From Beroe ovata (lineage: Eukaryota; Ctenophora; Nuda; Beroida; Beroidae): a DNA stretch of 10,588 nucleotides. A model generated the notes under the pieces. The model saw only the letters and a program-made list of their open reading frames with translations, had not been told where the DNA came from and did not search any database. The stretch's first letter is position 1. Each line of letters starts with the position of its first letter. Below are positions 5,883-10,588 of this stretch, piece by piece. The stretch covers positions 10,705 through 21,292 of the forward strand of contig CAMPET010000010.1 in NCBI GenBank assembly GCA_946803715.1. Reading direction: 5' to 3'. A program made the translations under genes and the position numbers.

Positions 5883-8800
5883 CTGAAGTGAATTGTTTGG
5901 TTTGTTGCTAATGCTATGGGTTGCTACAGGGATTGCTAGGGTAACATTGCTTCTTTCTGATACAAGATTGATCCCAATTGTGACATTTTGCTTCCAATTG
6001 TTGCTGGTATTTTCTCTGAATAACGATTTTTATCATCAATTGCTATCTGATAAAACCTTGAAATTATCAATACAAGCCAGAGGGCGATATTTGAGTATTT
6101 GATTATAGATATACCTTTTCGCTTTCGGTATCGAGAGCGCTGGTTGCTTCATCCAGCAGCAAAATCTTAGGGTCCCTGATGAGTGCCCGAGCAATTGCAA
6201 TTCTCTGTTTCTGTCCCCCTGACAATTGTGCTCCCTTCTCTCCAACTCGCGTTTTATAACCCTGACGATCACGTTGTGAGTGTTTGACCAGATAAAAACT
6301 CCGCATGGTGAAATGCGAGCATAGACAATCAATGTGCTGGCCAAATAAACACATCCGTGTAAACGCGTATTTTCGTGATGTTACGACTGAGGAATAATAT
6401 GAGTAACGACGTAACACTGTGGTTGTTATGCTGATACTAACATCAGGGAGGGTAAGGATAAAGTTGTTGATGTTAGCAGCTATTGCAGCTTGCCGGACTT
6501 CTTCCTCAGTTACTTTCCTGTGCAGTGCACCGTACTTGATATTCTCTGGGAGGGAGAAATTACAAAATTCCTGATTGTATGGGAGCCGATCAGTGGGCGA
6601 TTTCAATTTCCCAAATAACCATATGAAGCATTTGTTCCTCTATTTACATGGTTTTTGCAGGTATGAAATTGGAATAAATCCTGTATCATAGTAGAATGAG
6701 TAAGGGGAAAGCCCAAAATACGGGCTTCCGGTGCCAAAGCCCTATTAATGTAGGAATATGATAAGATTTAGAGGGAATATTGAAAATGAAACTTTCTTTC
6801 TATACTGACTGAAAACCTATACGTGAATCTATTGTTCTCGTCATAAACCGAATTAATATCAGAGCGAGACCTATTGTTGTGATATTCAAGCATAAAATCG
6901 TTGAATTGACGAAAGCACTTGAATTGAATGAAGGTTGTTAACAAAAACAAAACAATACCATCAACAGATGTTGGTTGGCTTCACAAACGTGCTAAATTTG
7001 TGGAAAATGAGATTACCACTGCTAATCCCATTTTCCACTAAAGTAGAAATATCGTGTCGCGGCGTGGAAGTGCTCATTTCCACAATGGACCACACCTTGT
7101 TACTCCTCCAACTCCTCCTTCTCTCTTGGCAAGCTGGGGCCGAGGTGCTATCTTCACATCAGCTGGAAATGGCTCTAAACAGTAAGTGTACCCTCCGCAA
7201 GCTTTATCAGGAACACACTCGAAAACACCAGCACACCCGACCACCCCACGAGATATCATTGAGGATGAAGTTATTTGAGGATGAGATCCGCCAGATATTG
7301 GAAATGAGACAAGACCCCCTGGTCACGTGGGACGTGGGACTACACTTCATGGCGGATATGAGTAAGGCGGAGAGAGGTTTGATGAGGGGAACCAATGGGT
7401 CAGATCCAACAGATGGAGAGTTGCAGGTGGGACGCATCCTGCCCATAGACCGTACAAAGTCTGTCCCGGAGGCCTTTGATCAGTGGAGAGAGGGACACTT
7501 GGTGGGGGAGGTCAAGAAGCAGCTGAAAGGGAGCTGCTGGGCACAAGCGGCAACGTGTGTCGTACAGTCGGTGCTGTCTGCTCTCACTGGATACCTGGAC
7601 GACCTCGCCGTACAGGAAATGTACGATTGTGCGGACGATCGGAGCTTGGTACGGTACGGTGGGTTCATTGAATACGGTTACGATTACGTTATGGAAACTG
7701 GACGGCTGGGATTCGAGGAGGATATCCCAGAAACACACAGTGTATCCGGCACCATGACAAGTTGTAGTGCGTACAAGAAGATGCGGAATGCACTCACGGA
7801 GTACAAACTATCGGGTTACCACGCGGTACCAGCCATACCAGGCGAGGTGATGTACCACCTGACTTACACATCACCAATCTCTCTGTGCATAGGGACAGTA
7901 GCGGATAACCTGCACTCGTACAGGGGCAAGCTGTACACTCCCAGTAACTGTGATTCAGTATGTGACCACGCAGTTGTGATGGTGGGATACTCTCGGGAAG
8001 CGTATATCTTGAAAAACAGCTGGGGTGTGGAGTGGGGGGATGAGGGGTATATGAGTTGGGATAGGAACGGTAAGATGTGTACTCTACTCCGGTACATGAA
8101 GGTTATCACAATGAGGCCCGCAGATGACACTGATATCGAGGAGACAGAGGAGAATTCTCACTGGGACTGGCTGTGGCCCTTTAATTGGGGCGCTCAGAAG
8201 AAAGCAATGCTCAAGTAACGAGTATTGCAATCGATTAATAAAATTTGTTTTATCAAATCATCGAATCAAGTGCCATGATTTGTGAATACCTTCGATAGAA
8301 TAGTCGAATAAGATGGGTTCCTGAGATACAAGTCCCATTTGTTGACGCAAATGCGCAACATTGATTTTTCTTATGTCTTGCCCGTCCACGCACTGAAATG
8401 ACAGCTTCATCAAAACCAGCAACAACTGCAACTTCTAAGTATTCCAAAATTTGCAGGCTGATATTTGATATTTCATTTCCCAACACCAAGACTTACCACA
8501 ACGCCATCTAGAGCGTCATAGAACCTCTCGGTGAGCTGAACAGAAGTGGACTTGCCACAGCCACTCTGTCCAACAAGTGCGATGGTTTTGCCCTTCTCAA
8601 CAGTGAATGATAGACCTGGAAATAGTGGATGAAGTGTATAAACACCGCAAATGATTGGTCAAGTCTGCTGCGTGTAGAATTGGAGCCGTTTGTGACACCA
8701 ATTGACTGACTTCTCAAATCAAAGTCAAGATAAGATCTTAGTAAGGATATGATTTAAGTTAAGATCTGATCTAAGTAAGGATTGATTGAGTTACCTCTCA

Positions 8801-10049
8801 AAACAGGCAATTCTGGTCTCGTGGGGTAGTTAAATTTAACATTGTCAAACTGCAGAACCCCCCTGACATCAGGCTGAAACAATGAAACATCTCTATCAGT
8901 CTATGTTACTTCCCAGATAATCTTGAATTTAATCCTTCAGTCCGATGATCGGACTCACTTCATTCACATTGGAAAACGCTGATTTTGAAATTGAGTCCGA
9001 AAAAGGAAAGCTCGCATCAGATGACACTGTATCCGCATTTAGAATGAGGCGATCAATGCATTGTCTCGATGATTTAATTTATGATACCTGCCCACGTACG
9101 GAAATGCATGCACGTGATAAAGCAAGCAATGCCCGCGCGAAGAAACGCGCTTTTCACGCGCGGAGTTTTACAAACTGGTTCTAAGAAAAGGACTTCGCGC
9201 GCTACGCGAAAGATGTTGATGTGGATAATACTGTAGCAGTGTGGCAAATGAGTGCAGCGGCTGCCACTCTCCTCGTCTATTATATATTTACTCGCGTGAT
9301 GATTACGTGATGTAATGAGAACAATCCAACATTAAACAAATTACTTGAACTCTCATTTACGGGACTATTGATTGGTGTACCTTGGACCCCGAGTCAGAAT
9401 ACGCGTCTATCTGGGGCTCGTAATCCATCATGGCAAATATTTTGAACGCAGCAGCTTTCGCTTTACCATAGTCAGGTAGCAAGCTCATAGTCTGTCCAAT
9501 GGTCATGGCAGAAAACACAATACCAGAGAACACCCTGGAGCAATTGATGGACGGGTCATTATGAGGGTGGATTTATGGTACAAAGAGAGCAAAACTAAAA
9601 TCAAACAATACCGTGGATAACATACTTCATGAGATCAGTGAATTGTATGAGCCCTTTGACGTTCATCAGGTAGTTGCCATATGAGAACACAGCTGCATAA
9701 GTGAAGAATATCACCGCCTCAGCAAGTCCCATTGACAGACCCGTCATGTGAGCTTGTTTCCGACCTTTCCTGGGATAAGAAAATAGGATTTGGTAGGAAC
9801 AAATCTTTAGAATTCTTTTCATTACCATTGATGATAATCTTTCGATTCTCATTGATGGTGCGAGCAATGTGACTTACTGAGTAGGTGCCGTCAATGAGTT
9901 CACATAGCTGTCTATAAACTTCTCCTCCAAACTCAATGAGACAACTGTTCTCATATTCTCAATTCCCTCAGCTGCAGTCTGCCCGGCACGCTCGAATAGT
10001 TTGGTCATGGACTTCATAGTGCCCGAGAGTTGGAGCATCTGAACACTCC
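5691..10049 (-). CDS. ABCB1-like: ABCB-family (P-glycoprotein/MDR1-like) ABC transporter, 3' half, nine exons
   Basis: ABCB full transporters are plasma-membrane ATP-driven exporters of hydrophobic compounds, built as TMD1-NBD1-TMD2-NBD2. Nine minus-strand exons (10049-9878, 9769-9626, 9534-9381, 8873-8795, 8615-8497, 8392-8290, 6545-6442, 6261-6115, 5882-5691) join in phase to 403 residues plus TAA. They cover the last part of TMD2 and all of NBD2. In order: [21 protein letters not shown]-like [28 protein letters not shown] (A-loop), GQSGCGKST (Walker A), VSQEPILF (Q-loop), [15 protein letters not shown] (signature), [12 protein letters not shown] (Walker B), IAHRLST (H-loop). Every ATPase motif is intact. 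The sequence tracks human ABCB1 without gaps apart from the short tail FNLNKSAA. The first half of the gene lies to the right of the window. Orthology within ABCB (ABCB1/4/5/11) cannot be set from sequence reading alone. Confidence 0.93.
6115..6261 (-). CDS. ABCB1-like: ABCB-like exon: ABC signature and Walker B
   Basis: 147 bases, phase 0 at both ends. The acceptor is GATCGTCAG (AG 6263-6262, weak pyrimidine tract) and the donor GTATAT (6114-6109). It encodes [20 protein letters not shown], then [20 protein letters not shown], then SALDTESEK. Both motifs are intact, including the catalytic Glu after Walker B. Confidence 0.95.
6442..6545 (-). CDS. ABCB1-like: ABCB-like exon: NBD2 helical subdomain
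   Basis: 104 bases; the acceptor is TTTCTCCCTCCCAG (AG 6547-6546) and the donor GTTAGT (6441-6436), ending in phase 0. It encodes [20 protein letters not shown], then [15 protein letters not shown], matching ENIAYG..EANIHAFIESLP of ABCB1. The preceding intron is the long one hosting the protease gene. Confidence 0.92.
7085..8218 (+). CDS. Secreted papain-family (C1A) cysteine protease, divergent, single exon, nested in ABCB intron
   Basis: The preproprotein has 377 residues. The chosen start ATG 7085 has A at -3 and G at +4 and begins a signal peptide ([19 protein letters not shown]). In-frame ATGs at 6968 and 7007 would bury it. Residues about 30-110 resemble an I29 inhibitor prodomain with a degenerate ERFNIN series (E..R..F..E..I in [16 protein letters not shown]) and a GNFD-like GLHFMAD. 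The catalytic domain starts near [10 protein letters not shown]. It has Gln146 (oxyanion hole), Cys151 in GSCWA, His295 in [10 protein letters not shown] and Asn311 in LKNSWG, with the usual 16-residue His-Asn spacing, so activity is plausible. Odd points: the loop before Cys151 is one residue short, and the partners of the papain Cys22-Cys63 disulfide are both absent. There is also an acidic, Trp-rich C-terminal tail of 34 residues. Likely lysosomal or secreted; the exact subfamily is unknown. Confidence 0.9.
   Translation: MDHTLLLLQLLLLSWQAGAEVLSSHQLEMALNSKCTLRKLYQEHTRKHQHTRPPHEISLRMKLFEDEIRQILEMRQDPLVTWDVGLHFMADMSKAERGLMRGTNGSDPTDGELQVGRILPIDRTKSVPEAFDQWREGHLVGEVKKQLKGSCWAQAATCVVQSVLSALTGYLDDLAVQEMYDCADDRSLVRYGGFIEYGYDYVMETGRLGFEEDIPETHSVSGTMTSCSAYKKMRNALTEYKLSGYHAVPAIPGEVMYHLTYTSPISLCIGTVADNLHSYRGKLYTPSNCDSVCDHAVVMVGYSREAYILKNSWGVEWGDEGYMSWDRNGKMCTLLRYMKVITMRPADDTDIEETEENSHWDWLWPFNWGAQKKAMLK
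8237..8242 (+). promoter_or_regulatory. Poly(A) signal of the nested protease gene
   Basis: AATAAA lies 19 bases after the TAA stop, followed by the T-rich run tttgttttat. Cleavage would fall just before the host exon at 8290, so the nested transcript probably ends inside the host intron. Confidence 0.8.
8290..8392 (-). CDS. ABCB1-like: ABCB-like exon: NBD2 Q-loop
   Basis: 103 bases; the acceptor is GTCATTTCAG and the donor GTATTC (8289-8284), ending in phase 1. It encodes [20 protein letters not shown], then [14 protein letters not shown]. The exon ends only about 50 bases beyond the poly(A) signal of the nested plus-strand gene. Confidence 0.93.
8497..8615 (-). CDS. ABCB1-like: ABCB-like exon: NBD2 Walker A
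   Basis: 119 bases; the acceptor is CTATTTCCAG and the donor GTAAGT (8496-8491), ending in phase 0. It encodes [20 protein letters not shown], then [28 protein letters not shown] is an intact Walker A P-loop. Confidence 0.95.
8732..8787. repeat. Short imperfect tandem repeat in intron
   Basis: Two imperfect copies of an aagatct..agtaaggat..gatt word, of about 25 bases each, lie in the 179-base intron 8616-8794. No function is evident. Confidence 0.5.
8795..8873 (-). CDS. ABCB1-like: ABCB-like exon: start of NBD2 with A-loop
   Basis: 79 bases; the acceptor is TTGTTTCAG and the donor GTAACT, ending in phase 1. It encodes [20 protein letters not shown], then ELPVLR. The Tyr of FNYPTRP is the aromatic A-loop residue that stacks on the ATP adenine. 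Confidence 0.93.
8874..9380. other. ABCB-like intron of 507 bases, no gene seen
   Basis: This non-coding intron sequence includes a GC-rich patch at about 9123-9212 with self-complementary words (cgcgcgaagaaacgcgc, cttcgcgcgctacgcgaa). The stop-free plus-strand frame over 8945-9184 has no recognisable domain and is probably chance. Confidence 0.7.
9381..9534 (-). CDS. ABCB1-like: ABCB-like exon: TM12 and linker to NBD2
   Basis: 154 bases; the acceptor is CTCCAG (AG 9536-9535) and the donor GTACAC (9380-9375), ending in phase 0. It encodes [20 protein letters not shown], then [17 protein letters not shown], then [13 protein letters not shown]. This matches the VFSAVVFGAMAVGQ..PDYAKAK block of ABCB1. 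Confidence 0.92.
9626..9769 (-). CDS. ABCB1-like: ABCB-like exon: TM11 region
   Basis: 144 bases; the acceptor is TCTTATCCCAG and the donor GTATGT (9625-9620). Joined to the previous exon it reads [15 protein letters not shown], then [20 protein letters not shown], a hydrophobic membrane segment aligning with TM11 of ABCB1, and ends FTDLMK. A run-on into YVIHGIV is intron sequence. Confidence 0.9.
9878..10049 (-). CDS. ABCB1-like: ABCB-like exon: TMD2 intracellular loop
   Basis: 172 bases; two bases complete a split codon, and two bases are left at the 3' end. The acceptor is TGTTTCCAG (AG 10051-10050) and the donor GTAAGT (9877-9872). It encodes [20 protein letters not shown], then [20 protein letters not shown], matching the coupling-helix loop of human ABCB1 (GSGKIATEAIENFRTVVSL). 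The acceptor borders the minisatellite described below. Confidence 0.9.
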
Positions 10050-10058
10050 CTGGAAACA

Positions 10059-10588
10059 GTGTCACGTGATTGGTGGATACAGTGTCACGTGATTGGTGGA
10101 TACAGTGTCGCGTGATTCGTGGTTACAGTGTCACGCGATTGGTGGAAAATGTGTCACTTGATTGGTGGAAACAGTGTCTCGTGATTGGAGGATACATCGT
10201 CACGTGATTGGTGGAAACGGTGTCACGTCATTGGTGGATACAGTGTCACGTGATTAGTGGATACATTGTCACTTGATTTGTGGTTAAAATGTCACGTGAT
10301 TGGTGGAAACAGTATCACGTGATTGGTGATTAAAGTGTCACGTGATTGGTTAAAAAGTGTCACGTGATCGTTGGATACAGCGTCACTTGATTGGTGGAAA
10401 CAGTGTCTCGTGATTGGAGGATACATCGTCACGTGATTGGTGGATAGTGTCACGTGGTTGGTGGATACAGTATCACGTGATTGCTGGATACAGTGTCACG
10501 CGATTGGTGGATACAGAGTTACGAGCTGTGATTGGTGGATACAGAGTTACGAGCTGTGATTGGTGGATACAGAGTTACGAGCTGTGAT
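10059..10588. repeat. 23-bp minisatellite with E-box and CCAAT words, changing to a 28-bp unit
   Basis: About twenty tandem units of roughly 23 bp (gtgtcacgtgattggtggat + aca) run from 10059. The last units (from about 10513) switch to a 28-bp form containing gagttacgagctgtgattgg and continue past the window edge. Eleven units keep a perfect CACGTG, and nearly all keep ATTGG (CCAAT on the minus strand). A three-unit block with the distinctive cttgattgg and ctcgtgattggagg variants recurs 229 bases apart (10155 and 10384), a sign of multi-unit duplication. It lies in an ABCB intron. Confidence 0.95.

Larger units (their letters stand above)
6546..8289 (-). other. ABCB-like intron hosting an opposite-strand gene
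   Basis: The 1744-base intron has donor GTATTC at 8289 and acceptor CCCTCCCAG at 6546, splitting the GAA|GAG codons of SIE-ENIKYG. It is much longer than the other ABCB introns seen whole (91-507 bases), because it contains the protease gene. The left part (6546-6960) is AT-rich, shows no coding sequence, and should hold the protease promoter. Confidence 0.9.

Noticed and set aside
5601-6102. Plus-strand open frames opposite the last ABCB exon
   Set aside because: They are antisense to the [14 protein letters not shown] exon and its flanking intron, with no independent coding signature.
6935-7084. Longer N-terminus for the protease
   Set aside because: The open frame begins with TTG. The ATGs at 6968 and 7007 have weaker context and would place about 26-39 residues before a clear signal peptide. 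The ATG at 7085 has the best context.
7074-8130. Minus-strand and other-frame open frames across the protease gene
   Set aside because: They are antisense or frame-shifted shadows of a strongly supported coding region.
8945-9184. Plus-strand 79-codon open frame in an ABCB intron
   Set aside because: Its composition is Arg/Lys-rich over GC-rich hairpin sequence, and no homology is recognised.
10059-10588. CRISPR-like regular repeat array
   Set aside because: Units are contiguous, with no unique spacers, and drift gradually in sequence. The surroundings are animal exons. It is a minisatellite.

Overview
The window looks like nuclear DNA of an invertebrate animal. Protein-coding sequence is split into short exons (79-192 bases, plus one longer first exon) by introns that mostly have GT..AG ends. 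AATAAA poly(A) signals sit just after two stop codons. The non-coding part is full of microsatellite, minisatellite and miniature transposon sequence. Nothing in it is bacterial, and I cannot name the species. One base is undetermined (n at 4922).

Left part (1-2763): the 5' half of an NTHL1 (endonuclease III, base-excision repair glycosylase) gene on the minus strand. Three exons (2757-2197, 2032-1895, 1792-1622) are in register and encode 290 residues. They cover a long polar N-terminal extension, a basic nuclear-localisation-like patch and the start of the HhH-GPD core. The helix-hairpin-helix, the catalytic Lys/Asp and the Fe-S cluster are not found in the window and should lie beyond its left edge. 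The third exon appears to end in a GC donor. The intron that follows (1-1621 and beyond) holds AC-rich microsatellites.

Middle (2764-5660): about 2.9 kb between two same-strand genes, with no convincing gene. It is a graveyard of small repeats: a three-copy family with inverted arms (2836-3610), three copies of a GC-rich element of about 100 bp with 9-bp target-site duplications, a 97-bp miniature inverted-repeat element nested in the flank of one of them, a foldback palindrome, and a local duplication whose second copy preserves the empty insertion site.

Right part (5661-10588): the 3' half of an ABCB-type (P-glycoprotein/MDR1-like) ABC transporter gene on the minus strand. Nine exons in consistent reading phase encode the last 403 residues: the end of the second transmembrane domain and a complete second nucleotide-binding domain. 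Its 1744-base intron 6546-8289 holds an intron-less gene on the opposite strand. That gene encodes a secreted, papain-family (C1A) cysteine protease that keeps the Cys-His-Asn triad but has lost a conserved disulfide. The far right end is an ABCB intron filled with a 23-bp minisatellite, most of whose units carry CACGTG or a close variant next to ATTGG; it runs right up to the splice acceptor.

The three genes (DNA repair, efflux pump, protease) show no obvious pathway link. The interest lies in gene architecture (nested gene, GC donor, an in-frame stop-free intron, a minisatellite-bounded splice site), in the unusual protease, and in the datable nested transposon insertions. I see no evidence for a new multi-gene system.
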